Below, piece after piece: positions 41,352-50,996 of a stretch of 64,000 nucleotides of DNA. The notes beneath the pieces are model-generated. The model did not search any database. It worked only from the letters and a program-made list of their open reading frames with translations, and was not told where the DNA came from. The position numbers were made by a program, and so were the translations under genes. The stretch is from Oscillospiraceae bacterium (GTDB lineage: Bacteria; Bacillota; Clostridia; Oscillospirales; CAG-272), in the NCBI GenBank assembly GCA_015064445.1, contig SVSE01000003.1, positions 62,001 through 126,000 of the forward strand. The letters run 5' to 3'. The number at the start of each line of letters is the position of its first letter. Positions within the stretch are counted from its first letter, which is position 1.

Positions 41352-44300
41352 ATGAAAGGCACTTTACGAAAGGTATTTTTAGTAACGATAATAATGGCGT
41401 TCTTCGCACTTTGCTTTGCAATCTGCTCAAGCGCTGCGTCGTATACAATTACATATTATCAAGGAGACACAGCTAAGCTAAAGGAGATTCACTCTGATAC
41501 AGAGGAAATCACTCTTCGTGAAAGCAAATACAGCAATCGCTCCGAGACCTTCTACGGCTGGTGCTCTGACGACGGTGTAATCTATGCACCGGGCTCGAAA
41601 ATCACCCTTACTCGTGATATGAAGGTTTACGAGGCGTGCGGTAAGATAGCTAATACCGAGGCTGAGATGATCTCCTACTTCAACGACAGTAACTGGACCT
41701 ACATCAAGCTCGGCAAGGATATGAACATTCAGGAAAGACTTCCTGCTTATAACGGATGGCAGGTCCATGTTCTTGACCTTAACGGCCACAACCTCACAAT
41801 CACAAACTCCGAGTGGGGAACTGGTGGTACTCGTAACGGTGTTGTATTCGTTGGTCAGGGCACTATCAACTTTACCTCGACAAAGCCAGACAGTGGTGCG
41901 TTCTATCAATCCGCTATTCACGGATACGGAGATACTGGTGTAACAACCGCTCCACAGCGTCTTTGGATAGGTAAAAATGTAAAGATTATTTCAAATGTTC
42001 CTCTTATTCGTACAACAAACGACTTCACAAACCTCTCCCCTGTTCCTTTCTTTGAGCTTTGGGGCGATGTAACCTGTCCTTACCTTGTTTGGACACAAGG
42101 AATTGACGAGGTTGATGCTAATATTTATCCTACTGCAAGGGTTAATATAACAGATACTAAATATCCACTTCTTCGTGATGTCAGCGCTTATGACGATGTT
42201 GAAATTATGGGTCTCAACATTTATGGTGGTACATTTACCTTCCCAAATGGATTTAAGGGCTTTATAACAGACGATGAGGACTTAAAGGAATGCTTCCCTA
42301 TCACCATTGCGGGTGGTACCTTTAATATGGATGTAGCAAAGTACATCTCCGTTGACTATAAGACAGTTGATAACGGAAACGGAACATATTCTATTGAGCC
42401 GAATATTTGCCCAGTTTCTCCAACTCAAAAGCACAAGTATCTTGCAACCGACATCACAGTTAGCTGTGAGGAGGACGGACACATTGATTACAAGTGCGAA
42501 TATTGTAACGATGAATATACCTCTCAGCGCTTTGCTCTTGGTCACAACACAATCACTCTTAAATTGAGCGATATGAAGAACACCAAGAAGGAAACAGTCG
42601 CAGGTCAATACTCGCACACCTGCTCGCGCTGTGGAAATGTTGAATACACCTACTTCTTCCCTGATCCTTACAAGGCTTATATCACTGTAAAGGTTAAATA
42701 TGAGCGCGAGGGCGTCACAAAGACCGACACTCTCCGTGTAAAGGGCGAGGAGCTCTTCGGCTACAGCATTGACACCGACTCTGACGAGGAGGGCGAAACA
42801 TACCTAACCTCATTTGGTACTGTTGGACTTCAGTACACCTTTGATGACGGACGCGAGGAAAAATTCAAGATGAGCGAGATTGTCGCAGTCGAGATTCCTC
42901 TCGGAACAACAAAAATTCAAGGTAACTCAGCAGTATTCAGAGAAAACAATCACATTCAAGAGATTTCTATTCCTCTTTCCGTTGAAATTGTTGAAAACAA
43001 CGCATTCAGAGATATGCCAAACCTTGCAAAGGTTAATGGTATTGAAAACATTTCCGAATCAATCGGAGAATATGCATTCGCACAAAGCGCAGATAATGCA
43101 CATGTTGTTCTCGACACTCTTAAGGTAAATGCAAAAACAGTTAAATCGAATGCGTTTAGAAATATGCTTGCAACACGAGTTATTATTGGCTCAAGAGTTA
43201 AGTCTCTTGCCGACGCATTCTATCTCGACTCTGCCGTTTCCACAATTGAGCAAAACTACGACAACAAGCGTGGAATGCTCAAGGAGGTATTTATTGAGGG
43301 TATATCAGAGATGTTCCCTATTGATGAATATCCAGGAATGTGGGCAACCGAAAGACAGGCAAACGCCTTCTACAATTCGCTTGACGCCGAGACAAGAGCA
43401 AAGCTTTTTGCAAGCGTATCCCTTGGCTCTGCCCTTTTGACAAAGGCTCCTATCTATTACGACCACAAGTACGATGTAACAGTACATGCTCCAACCTGTA
43501 TCGCAGATGGATACACGGGCTATGAATGTCAATACTGTGGCCTCGGTACAAAAACCGACTTCGTTCCTCACGAGGGAATTACCCACAGATGGGAAAGAAG
43601 CCCTGAACACGATGTCGAGGCAACCTGTGCAAAGGAAGGCTACACAACCGAATTTTGCCCTATTTGTGAATCCGTTCAAAAGCTTTCTACAATTCCAAGA
43701 AATAGCAATCACGACTTTACCTCAACAGAGCTTGAGCCTGACTTTGACGCTTGTACAAAGACCGAATATCACTTGCGTAGAAGATGTGCAAATGGCTGTG
43801 GAGAATGGTCAAAGAACGCGGGTAAAAAGGTAACTGTATCTGAAAGCAACATTTTGGGACATGTTTACTCCGAGGAGGATGGTGGAATTGAGCAAATTCC
43901 AGCAACCTGTGGTAAGCCCGGTCAGACAATCAAGACCTGCTCTCGTTGCTACGAGCAAAATATCGTTGAAACTCCTGCAACAGGCGTTCACCTCTGGAAA
44001 AGAGATGATACAAAAAGAATTGCTCCTACCTGTGTCGCTAACGGAACAAACTTCTTTAACTGTAAGAACTGTGAGCTAACAAGCACCGAGCCTATTCCAG
44101 CGCTTTCATACGACCAAGCTGTTGAAAAGAATGCGCATGTTTGGGTTGACGAAATTGTAATTAAACCAACAAGAACAGAATACGGCTTCAAGAAGGTTTA
44201 CTGCTCTCTCTGTGGTAACGAAAGAGTTGGCGCAAACACAACCGTTCCAAAGCTTAAGGATGCAGGCATGCCTTGGTGGGCATATGTGCTCATCGGCGTT

Positions 44301-44411
44301 GGTGGTGTCGCATTAGTTGGCGGTATCGGCGCAACAGTTTACTTTGCAGTATTCAAGAAAAAGAACGCTTCAAAGAGCTACACCTACAAGTTCAACACAT
44401 TTAAGAAATAA
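41352..44411 (+). CDS. Large membrane-anchored surface protein with LRR and Cys-pair modules
   Basis: ATG 41352 (AAGGAG upstream) begins a signal peptide; the 57-codon upstream extension lacks one. The 1019-residue protein then has an InlB-like repeat (about 30-85) and a right-handed beta-rich region. A first CxxC module (CEYC, CSRC) is followed by an LRR block (about 520-650). The C-terminal third has four or more repeated Cys-pair modules (CQYC, CPIC, CSRC, CKNC, CSLC). It ends with a membrane helix and a Lys-rich tail (WWAYVLIGVGG...). These modules recur in the lipoprotein at 55529-57175. A structural or adhesin role at the cell surface is likely. Confidence 0.85.
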   Translation: MKGTLRKVFLVTIIMAFFALCFAICSSAASYTITYYQGDTAKLKEIHSDTEEITLRESKYSNRSETFYGWCSDDGVIYAPGSKITLTRDMKVYEACGKIANTEAEMISYFNDSNWTYIKLGKDMNIQERLPAYNGWQVHVLDLNGHNLTITNSEWGTGGTRNGVVFVGQGTINFTSTKPDSGAFYQSAIHGYGDTGVTTAPQRLWIGKNVKIISNVPLIRTTNDFTNLSPVPFFELWGDVTCPYLVWTQGIDEVDANIYPTARVNITDTKYPLLRDVSAYDDVEIMGLNIYGGTFTFPNGFKGFITDDEDLKECFPITIAGGTFNMDVAKYISVDYKTVDNGNGTYSIEPNICPVSPTQKHKYLATDITVSCEEDGHIDYKCEYCNDEYTSQRFALGHNTITLKLSDMKNTKKETVAGQYSHTCSRCGNVEYTYFFPDPYKAYITVKVKYEREGVTKTDTLRVKGEELFGYSIDTDSDEEGETYLTSFGTVGLQYTFDDGREEKFKMSEIVAVEIPLGTTKIQGNSAVFRENNHIQEISIPLSVEIVENNAFRDMPNLAKVNGIENISESIGEYAFAQSADNAHVVLDTLKVNAKTVKSNAFRNMLATRVIIGSRVKSLADAFYLDSAVSTIEQNYDNKRGMLKEVFIEGISEMFPIDEYPGMWATERQANAFYNSLDAETRAKLFASVSLGSALLTKAPIYYDHKYDVTVHAPTCIADGYTGYECQYCGLGTKTDFVPHEGITHRWERSPEHDVEATCAKEGYTTEFCPICESVQKLSTIPRNSNHDFTSTELEPDFDACTKTEYHLRRRCANGCGEWSKNAGKKVTVSESNILGHVYSEEDGGIEQIPATCGKPGQTIKTCSRCYEQNIVETPATGVHLWKRDDTKRIAPTCVANGTNFFNCKNCELTSTEPIPALSYDQAVEKNAHVWVDEIVIKPTRTEYGFKKVYCSLCGNERVGANTTVPKLKDAGMPWWAYVLIGVGGVALVGGIGATVYFAVFKKKNASKSYTYKFNTFKK

Positions 44412-44425
44412 TTCTTATAACGATT

Positions 44426-44459
44426 AAAGCCACCGAAATCGGTGGCTTTCTTCTTTTTA
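44426..44459. terminator. Bidirectional terminator
   Basis: aaagccaccga / tcggtggcttt plus T-rich flank lies between convergent genes. Confidence 0.87.
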
Positions 44460-45344
44460 TTATAAAAGCGCGAGCCTTGATAACTCTCTTATAATTTCCG
44501 TTTCCCTTGTCGACGGTGTTAAGGGCAGGCGAAGCTCGTTTTGGCAGAGTCCCATAAGAGATAACGCCCTTTTTATCGGAATAGGATTTACCTCGGCAAA
44601 CATCTCGTGAATAAACGAGGAGAGCTCGGACGCGAGACGCGTTGCCTCTTTTCGCTCATTTTTGGCGCATAATTCACACAGGGTCGCTATTTTTGACGGA
44701 ATTACATTCGCCACAGCGCTTATAACGCCTCTACCGCCAAGGGCGTAGGTTGGCAAAATCAGCTCATCACAGCCAGAGTAAAAATGAAAATGCTCCCCAA
44801 AGCGTGACATCTTTCTTTCAAGCTCACCGACATCGCCACTCGCCTCCTTTATTCCAACAATGCTCTCGCTATCGCAAAGCCCCTCGAGCGCCTCGATGCC
44901 AAGCCTCATTCCTGTGCGCGACGGAACATTGTATAAAATCAACGGCAAATCACTTTCCCTTGCGATTTCCTTATAGTGCTCGCAAAGTCCCCTTTGCGTT
45001 GCCTTGTTATAATACGGAGTGACCAAAAGCGCACCGTCTGCACCTAATTTTTGCGCACCCTGTGTCAATTTAATGGTGGTTTTGGTGTTGTTTGTGCCCG
45101 TTCCGACAAGCATCGGCACGCGAGCGCCTATTTTCTCCTTGGCAAAGGCTACCACCTCATCTCTTTCGCCAAAATCGACGCACGGGCTCTCCCCTGTTGT
45201 GCCCAAAATCACAAGAGCGCTAACACCGTTTTCTATTTGAAAATCTATGAGAGCGCCAAGCGCTTCAAAATCTATTTTTCCGTCCTTGAAGGGAGTTACA
45301 AGGGCTGTTGCGCATCCCTCAAAGACAAGCTTTTTCGTGTTCAT
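44460..45344 (-). CDS. dapA: 4-Hydroxy-tetrahydrodipicolinate synthase
   Basis: The 294-residue enzyme joins pyruvate and aspartate semialdehyde in the lysine/diaminopimelate pathway. Family residues are visible: ATALVTPF at the start, LGTTGESP with the active-site Thr, YNVPSRTG with the catalytic Tyr and GIKEASGD with the Schiff-base Lys. ATG 45344 is preferred over an in-frame TTG at 45362; the ribosome site is weak (ggggga). It is divergent from the queA operon and lies apart from other dap genes. Confidence 0.95.
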   Translation of the reverse strand: MNTKKLVFEGCATALVTPFKDGKIDFEALGALIDFQIENGVSALVILGTTGESPCVDFGERDEVVAFAKEKIGARVPMLVGTGTNNTKTTIKLTQGAQKLGADGALLVTPYYNKATQRGLCEHYKEIARESDLPLILYNVPSRTGMRLGIEALEGLCDSESIVGIKEASGDVGELERKMSRFGEHFHFYSGCDELILPTYALGGRGVISAVANVIPSKIATLCELCAKNERKEATRLASELSSFIHEMFAEVNPIPIKRALSLMGLCQNELRLPLTPSTRETEIIRELSRLALL

Positions 45345-45376
45345 TCTTGGATTTTCCCCCAAATTTCAAAAAAGAG

Positions 45377-45405
45377 TTGAAAACATTCGATTTATACTAT
45401 ATAAT
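45377..45405 (+). promoter_or_regulatory. Sigma-A promoter for the queA-azlD operon
   Basis: TTGAAA, 17 bases, TATAAT, with an 80-base leader before queA. The leader does not show a preQ1 riboswitch. Confidence 0.65.
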
Positions 45406-45484
45406 ATATAATGAAATATTATGTTTTAAGACTTCCTCTTTAAAGCATATGTCAAAAAACACAATTTCGTTACAGGAAGGCGCT

Positions 45485-46564
45485 ATGATTAAGAACACTT
45501 TGCCCGAAACCACGCTTTGCACCTCGGATTTCTTTTATGATTTGCCCGAGGAGCGTATTGCTCAAACACCTATCGAGCCACGCGACCACTCGCGTCTTAT
45601 GGTGCTTGAAAATGGCAATATCACGCATAAGCATTTTTATGATATTCTTGATTATCTTCAAAGTGGAGATACTCTCGTTATCAACGATTCAAGGGTTATT
45701 CCTGCGCGCATATGGGGCGAAAAGGTACGCGAGGGCAATTTCGCATCAGAGCCCTCGAAAATCGAAATGCTTCTTTTAAAACAGCTTGGCGACGACAAGT
45801 ACGAGGTGCTTTTGCGCCCTGCCAAGAAGATAAAAATTGGTGGAAAAATCAATTTTAGCAACATTCTTGTTGCAACGGTTGAGGCAGTTGTCGAGGACGG
45901 AAACCGAATCGTTCGATTTGAATACGACAAATCGAAATACACAAGCATTTACGAGGTGCTTGAGCTTATCGGCACAATGCCACTTCCCCCTTATATTACC
46001 GAAAAATTAGAGGACCAAAGCAGATATCAGACCGTTTACGCTCGCGAAAATGGCTCGAGCGCTGCGCCAACAGCTGGACTTCACTTCACACCAGAGCTTC
46101 TTGAAAAAATAAGAGCCAAGGGTGTCGAGATTGTGCCTGTTATGCTCCATGTTGGGCTTGGCACCTTCCGTCCTGTTAAGGAGAAAAAGATTACCGACCA
46201 CATAATGCACTCCGAGTTTATCTCAGTAAGCGAGGAAAGCGCACGCAAAATAAACGAGCGCAAGCGTGCAGGTGGACGAGTTATCGCAGTTGGCACAACC
46301 TCTCTTCGTACGCTTGAAAGCGTGGCAAGGGACGATGGCGAAATCGTGCCGACAAATGACGAAACAGGAATTTTTATATTCCCTGGCTATCGCTTTAAGA
46401 GCGTTGACGCGCTTATAACAAACTTTCACTTGCCTGAGAGCACTCTGCTTATGCTTGTGTCTGCGTTTTATGGCAAGGACAGAATAATGGACGCATATAA
46501 GTGCGCTGTTGAGGAAAAATATCGCTTCTTCTCCTTTGGAGATGCGATGCTTATTCTCCCTTAA
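45485..46564 (+). CDS. queA: tRNA preQ1(34) S-adenosylmethionine ribosyltransferase-isomerase
   Basis: QueA makes epoxyqueuosine in tRNA by adding the ribose of SAM to preQ1. The 359-residue protein is full length and shows the opening FYDLPEERIAQTP, PRDHSRLMVL, the central PTAGLHFTPELL and the C-terminal ITNFHLPESTLLMLVSAF. ATG 45485 follows AGGAAGG; a longer frame to 45308 lacks a site. It is the first gene of a ten-gene run. A partner epoxyqueuosine reductase and tgt are not in the window. Confidence 0.96.
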   Translation: MIKNTLPETTLCTSDFFYDLPEERIAQTPIEPRDHSRLMVLENGNITHKHFYDILDYLQSGDTLVINDSRVIPARIWGEKVREGNFASEPSKIEMLLLKQLGDDKYEVLLRPAKKIKIGGKINFSNILVATVEAVVEDGNRIVRFEYDKSKYTSIYEVLELIGTMPLPPYITEKLEDQSRYQTVYARENGSSAAPTAGLHFTPELLEKIRAKGVEIVPVMLHVGLGTFRPVKEKKITDHIMHSEFISVSEESARKINERKRAGGRVIAVGTTSLRTLESVARDDGEIVPTNDETGIFIFPGYRFKSVDALITNFHLPESTLLMLVSAFYGKDRIMDAYKCAVEEKYRFFSFGDAMLILP

Positions 46565-46588
46565 AATTCATTTTAAAAGCGAGGTTTT

Positions 46589-47524
46589 ATGGAAAAATTG
46601 AATAATAAGCCTCGCGTTATTGCAGTCGTAGGGCCTACCGCGGTTGGAAAAACAGCGCTTGCCGTTTCTCTTGCCAAGGCGCTTGACGGAGAGGTAATTT
46701 CCTGTGATTCGATGCAGATTTATCGTGGAATGGACATCGGCACAGCGAAGATAACCGAGGCTGAAAAATGTGGTATTCCCCACCATTTAATTGACATAAA
46801 AGAGCCATACGAGGACTTTTCGTGCGCTGATTATGCTTCCCTTGCAAGAGAGCTAATCGATGAAATCTGCGCTCGTGGTAAAACGCCTATTTTCTGTGGC
46901 GGAACGGGGCTTTATCTTAACAGTGTCCTTGAAATCTCATCATTTGCTATGACCACAAAGGACGAGGGCTTTCGACGCGAGATGGAAAAATTCGCGCTTG
47001 AAAACGGAAATAGTGCTCTTCACGCGCGTCTTGCCGAGGTCGACAAGGAAAGTGCCGAGCAAATTCACGAGAACAATGTAAAAAGAGTCATTCGCGCACT
47101 CGAAATTTACCATTCTACGGGCAAGAAAAAGAGCGAGCTTGATGCAATTTCAAAATGCGACAGCTCCCCTTATAATGCGACTGTATTCTTTTTGAGCGCA
47201 AAGGACAAGGACGCACTCTATTCAAGAATCGAGAGGCGCGTTGATATAATGGTTGAAAACGGGCTTGTCGAGGAGTGCAAGCGCCTTTATGACAAGGGCT
47301 ATCTTTCAAATGGTATGCCGTCCTCCGAGGCAATCGGCTACAAGGAGCTCGTTCCCTATATTGAGGGGCGCGACACGCTTGAAAATTGCATAGCACAACT
47401 CAAGCTATCGACACGCCACTACGCAAAAAGGCAAATTACCTGGTTTAAAAAGAACAAGGATTATCATACAATATACACAGACGAGGAGGATGCGCTAACG
47501 CGCGCTCTTGAAATTCTAAAATGA
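46589..47524 (+). CDS. miaA: tRNA dimethylallyltransferase
   Basis: MiaA adds a dimethylallyl group to A37 of tRNAs reading UNN codons. The 311-residue protein has the P-loop GPTAVGKT (residues 15-22), the SCDSMQIYRGMDIGTAK block, GGTGLYLNSVL and the C-terminal RHYAKRQITWFK. It lies 24 bases after queA and ends with a four-base overlap with yggS. This links two tRNA modification genes in one transcript. Confidence 0.97.
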   Translation: MEKLNNKPRVIAVVGPTAVGKTALAVSLAKALDGEVISCDSMQIYRGMDIGTAKITEAEKCGIPHHLIDIKEPYEDFSCADYASLARELIDEICARGKTPIFCGGTGLYLNSVLEISSFAMTTKDEGFRREMEKFALENGNSALHARLAEVDKESAEQIHENNVKRVIRALEIYHSTGKKKSELDAISKCDSSPYNATVFFLSAKDKDALYSRIERRVDIMVENGLVEECKRLYDKGYLSNGMPSSEAIGYKELVPYIEGRDTLENCIAQLKLSTRHYAKRQITWFKKNKDYHTIYTDEEDALTRALEILK

Positions 47525-48192
47525 ACGAACGCTTAAAGGAAAATTACGAGCTTGCCCTGTCAAAAATACACGCACTTGACAAGGACGGCAGGGTTACTCT
47601 GCTCTTGGCTACAAAGATGCAGACGCCCGAGGACATAAATTATCTTATCTCGCTTGGCGCTATGGTAATCGGCGAGAACAAGGTAAATGAGCTTCTTGAA
47701 AAATATGAGCATTACGATAAGCGTGCATCGCTTCACTTTATCGGAACTCTGCAAAGAAACAAGGTAAAATATATCTACGACAAGGTTGATATGATACACT
47801 CTGTTGATAAAATGTCGCTTGCCGAGGAGATTAACAAGCAATGTGCAAAAATCGGCAAGGTTATGGACATTTTGGTCGAGGTCAATAGTGGTCACGAGGA
47901 AAATAAGAGTGGCGCTATGCCCGAGGATGTGGCGACTCTTGTGCGTGATTGCTCGGCTCTGCCATATATCAATGTGCGTGGGCTTATGACTATGGCGCCA
48001 AGGTGTCAGACAAAGGAGGAATATATGAAATATTTCTCTCTTACAAAATCGCTCTTTGATGAGCTATTTGCAAACGAAGAAAACGCTGTGCTCTCAATGG
48101 GCATGAGCCAAAGCTATGAATACGCAATAGAGGCTGGAGCAACGCTCGTACGCCTCGGAAGCACCATTTTTGGAGAAAGGAAGTACTTATAA
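47521..48192 (+). CDS. yggS: PLP homeostasis protein, YggS/PROSC family
   Basis: This 223-residue single-domain protein has the alanine-racemase-like fold of PLP carriers. It shows the PLP Lys in LLLATKMQ, then GENKVNELLEK, HFIGTLQRNK, GLMTMAP and the end GMSQSYEYAIEAGATLVRLGSTIFG. It regulates free pyridoxal phosphate rather than catalysing a reaction. The gene commonly sits just before sepF and yggT in Gram-positives, as here. It overlaps miaA by four bases and sepF by one base. Confidence 0.95.
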   Translation: MNERLKENYELALSKIHALDKDGRVTLLLATKMQTPEDINYLISLGAMVIGENKVNELLEKYEHYDKRASLHFIGTLQRNKVKYIYDKVDMIHSVDKMSLAEEINKQCAKIGKVMDILVEVNSGHEENKSGAMPEDVATLVRDCSALPYINVRGLMTMAPRCQTKEEYMKYFSLTKSLFDELFANEENAVLSMGMSQSYEYAIEAGATLVRLGSTIFGERKYL

Positions 48193-48575
48193 TGGGAATT
48201 TTTGGATTTGGAAAGAAAATTGACTACGAGGATTTTGAGGACGACGAGGACGAGCTCGAATACGAGGACGACGACGCCTCTCTATCTCTTGGTGGCTCAA
48301 ATATCGAGCTTAAGGTAATTAAGCCAACACAGTTTAATCAAATTTTGACAGCAGGCGACCACCTCATCGAGGGAAAGACCGTTTTGCTCAATTTGGAGGG
48401 ACTTGACAAGGCTCTGACTCGCAGAATGATTGACTTTATAGCAGGAGTAGCATACGCACTTAACGCAACAATTAAGAGCGCAACAAACAATTCATACTTT
48501 ATCGCTCCTCGTGATGTCGATGTAAGCGGAGAAATCTTCGACTCAAGCGATGACGATACCTTCTGCGACCTATGA
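48192..48575 (+). CDS. sepF: Cell division protein SepF
   Basis: The 127-residue protein has an N-terminal membrane-binding helix (MGIFGFGKKI), an acidic linker (about 10-30) and the C-terminal FtsZ-binding core with KPTQFNQILTAGDHL and LNLEGLDKALTRRMIDFIAG. SepF bundles FtsZ filaments and anchors them to the membrane during division. It starts on the last base of the yggS stop codon and overlaps yggT by four bases. Confidence 0.96.
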   Translation: MGIFGFGKKIDYEDFEDDEDELEYEDDDASLSLGGSNIELKVIKPTQFNQILTAGDHLIEGKTVLLNLEGLDKALTRRMIDFIAGVAYALNATIKSATNNSYFIAPRDVDVSGEIFDSSDDDTFCDL

Positions 48576-48847
48576 TAGTTTTTGAAATTATGGCGCGCGT
48601 CCTTTTGATAGTGCTTTCGCTTTTCGAAACCTGTCTTGTCGTGCGTGCAATTCTATCGTGGATTCCAAGCGCACGCACCTCTCGTGTGGCGCAATTTCTT
48701 AATACGATAACCGAGCCTGTCGTGCATCCTGTACGCAAGCTTTTATTCAAAATGGATTGGGCAAGGAGGCTTCCTATCGACCTCTCCGTTTTGATTGTGT
48801 TTATCATTATCACTATTTTGGAAAGATTTTTATACTACTTTATTTGA
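48572..48847 (+). CDS. yggT: YggT family membrane protein
   Basis: The 91-residue protein has two membrane segments (about 5-30 and 68-90) with the family block 'ILSWIPSARTSRVAQFLNTITEPVVHPVR' class between them, where P-V-VHP-R is conserved. YggT proteins sit next to sepF in most Firmicutes and are thought to help division-site membrane assembly. It overlaps sepF by four bases and precedes lspA by ten. Confidence 0.92.
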   Translation: MIVFEIMARVLLIVLSLFETCLVVRAILSWIPSARTSRVAQFLNTITEPVVHPVRKLLFKMDWARRLPIDLSVLIVFIIITILERFLYYFI

Positions 48848-48857
48848 CGAGGTTACT

Positions 48858-49370
48858 ATGCCCTTTTATTTGGTACTAATTATAATTTGCGCCGTTTCCG
48901 TCGCGCTCGACCAGCTGACAAAGTGGCTGATTTACTTTAATTTGCCCGTTGGCGATGTTGCCTTTGGAATCAAGGGGCTTTTCGAGATAACGCATGTAAA
49001 AAATGACGGTATGGCGTTTGGGCTTCTTGGCGAGCATAGGTGGATATTTATTGTCGCATCAATTATCGGAATTTGCGTGATAAGTGTTTATCTTTTCCGT
49101 TTTAGCGTAGATAATCGCTTTACAAAAATAGGTCTTGCCCTCGTTATCGGTGGTGGGCTTGGCAATATGGTTGACCGTATCGTGCTTGGCGAGGTTGTTG
49201 ATATGATTCACGTGACCATCTTCAACGACTTCTTCCCTTGGGTGTTCAATATCGCTGACTCCTGCGTTTGCGTTGGTGTCGGTATGGCTATTGTGGGCAT
49301 TCTGCGCGATATAATAGTTGAATATAAGTCGAAAAAGACAAAGAGCGAGGACAAAAATGATAATCAGTGA
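48858..49370 (+). CDS. lspA: Lipoprotein signal peptidase (signal peptidase II)
   Basis: LspA cleaves prolipoprotein signal peptides before the lipidated Cys. The 170-residue protein has four membrane segments, the N-terminal DQLTKW motif, and the catalytic Asp pair in GNMVDRIVLGEVVDMI and FNIADSCVCVG. GAGG upstream supports ATG 48858 over a longer frame. Many substrates lie in this window (lipoproteins at 2845, 10522, 11239, 11941, 55529 and 59965). Its end overlaps rluD by 14 bases. Confidence 0.96.
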   Translation: MPFYLVLIIICAVSVALDQLTKWLIYFNLPVGDVAFGIKGLFEITHVKNDGMAFGLLGEHRWIFIVASIIGICVISVYLFRFSVDNRFTKIGLALVIGGGLGNMVDRIVLGEVVDMIHVTIFNDFFPWVFNIADSCVCVGVGMAIVGILRDIIVEYKSKKTKSEDKNDNQ

Positions 49371-50268
49371 TGATAAAATCGGCACACGCCTTGATGTTTT
49401 TGTGTCCGAATATTCGGGAGTTTCTCGCTCACACGCACAGCTTCTTATCGAAAGCGCCCTTGTTAGTGTTTGTGGCAAGGTGCAAGCAAAGAATTACAGG
49501 TTAAGGCAGGGCGACGAGGTCGAGGTTGAGGAGCTTCCTATAAGAGAGCTTCACGCAGAGGCAGAGGACATTCCTCTCGATATCGTGTTCGAGGACGAGG
49601 ACATTATCGTTATAAACAAGCCCTCAGGAATGGTTGTGCATCCTGCGCCCGGAAACGAAAATGGAACGCTCGTAAATGCGCTTTTATATCATTGTAAAAG
49701 CTCACTTTCTGCAATAAATGGCGTTGTTCGTCCTGGAATTGTGCATCGAATTGACAAGGACACAAGTGGTCTTTTAGTCGTTGCAAAGACTGACGAGGCG
49801 CATATCTTCCTTTCCTCGCTTTTAAAGGATCATAAAATCGAGCGCACCTATCACGCAATTCTCTGTGGACACTTAAAATCGACACAGGGTACGGTAAATG
49901 CACCTATTGCAAGGCATCCCGTTGACCGTAAGAAAATGGCTGTTGTGGCAGGTGGACGCGAGGCGATAACTCACTACGAGGTTATACGCGAGTTTCCGTC
50001 CTTTACATATGCGAAAATGAATCTCGAAACTGGTAGGACTCACCAAATAAGAGTCCATATGTCACACCTTGGTCATCCGATAATCGGCGACACAGTATAC
50101 GGTGGTGGCAAAACTCAATTTGAAAAATTACATTCAAAATACCTTGACGGACAATGTTTGCACGCAAAGGAGCTTCGCTTCCCTCATCCAAAAACAGGCG
50201 AAATGATGCATTTTGAGTGCGAATTGCCCGACAACTTCAAGGCGCTACTGAAAATTTTAGAGGAATAA
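49357..50268 (+). CDS. rluD: Ribosomal large subunit pseudouridine synthase, RluD type
   Basis: The 303-residue protein has an N-terminal S4 RNA-binding domain (about 1-65, SRSHAQLLI) and the RluA-type catalytic domain. The catalytic Asp lies in GIVHRIDKDTSGLLVVAKT. VVHPAPGNENGTLVNALLYH and GRTHQIRVHMSHLGHPI support the RluD subgroup that modifies helix 69 of 23S rRNA. ATG 49357 is inside the lspA end, consistent with coupled translation; lspA-rluD is a common pair in Firmicutes. Confidence 0.94.
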   Translation: MIISDDKIGTRLDVFVSEYSGVSRSHAQLLIESALVSVCGKVQAKNYRLRQGDEVEVEELPIRELHAEAEDIPLDIVFEDEDIIVINKPSGMVVHPAPGNENGTLVNALLYHCKSSLSAINGVVRPGIVHRIDKDTSGLLVVAKTDEAHIFLSSLLKDHKIERTYHAILCGHLKSTQGTVNAPIARHPVDRKKMAVVAGGREAITHYEVIREFPSFTYAKMNLETGRTHQIRVHMSHLGHPIIGDTVYGGGKTQFEKLHSKYLDGQCLHAKELRFPHPKTGEMMHFECELPDNFKALLKILEE

Positions 50269-50270
50269 CT

Positions 50271-50996
50271 ATGTCAATCTTTCAGGACAAGCTTTTGCGT
50301 GTTGCAGAGGCCAACGAGGCTACAAAAGGAATAATAAACGAAAACAGCGCGTCAACCTTTGAGGCGCTTTTTCACCGTATGGTAGAGGTTAACGAGCATC
50401 TTAATTTGACCGCCATAACCGACGAGGACGGTGTTATTTTGAAGCATTTTGTGGACTCTGTGGCTGTTGTTCCGTATATTCCCGAGGGAGCGCGCGTCGT
50501 TGATGTTGGCTGTGGTGGTGGATTCCCATGCTTGCCTGTTGCCATTTTGCGTGACGATGTGAAAATCCTCGGTCTTGATAGCGTTACTAAAAAGGTAAAT
50601 TATGTGCGCGAGAGCGCCTCTCTTTTAGGTCTAACTAATGTTGATGCGTCAAACGAGCGTGCCGAGGTGCTTGGTCAATCGTCCTCTCGTGAGAGCTTTG
50701 ATGTCGCTGTTGCGCGTGGAGTTGGTAGGCTCAACTTGATTTGCGAGCTTTGTATGCCACTTGTTAAGGCTGGTGGGCGCTTTATCGCTATGAAGTCGCT
50801 TTCTGCGCGTGAGGAGCTTGACGAGGCACAAAGCGCAATCAAAATTCTCGGTGGAGAGGTCGAGGACGTTGTTGATTACACCCTCTCTGACGGTGGCGAG
50901 GAGCTTTCAAGAACTATAATAATTATCAAAAAAACGACACATACTCCACCAAAATATCCAAGAAACAATTCTCAAATAGCAAAGAGGAGACTATGA
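50271..50996 (+). CDS. rsmG: 16S rRNA (guanine527-N7)-methyltransferase
   Basis: RsmG methylates G527 in 16S rRNA. The 241-residue protein carries NLTAITDEDGVILKHFVDS, the SAM-binding VVDVGCGGGFPCLPVAI, the GLDSVTKKVNYV block and VAVARGVGRLNLICELCMPLVKAGG. ATG 50271 follows GAGGAA and begins two bases after rluD; it overlaps azlC by four bases. Usually rsmG is near the origin with gidA, so its place in this operon is less common. Confidence 0.95.
   Translation: MSIFQDKLLRVAEANEATKGIINENSASTFEALFHRMVEVNEHLNLTAITDEDGVILKHFVDSVAVVPYIPEGARVVDVGCGGGFPCLPVAILRDDVKILGLDSVTKKVNYVRESASLLGLTNVDASNERAEVLGQSSSRESFDVAVARGVGRLNLICELCMPLVKAGGRFIAMKSLSAREELDEAQSAIKILGGEVEDVVDYTLSDGGEELSRTIIIIKKTTHTPPKYPRNNSQIAKRRL

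Noticed and set aside
45406..45484. Possible preQ1 riboswitch before queA
   Set aside because: The leader lacks the preQ1 hairpin and A-rich tail pattern.
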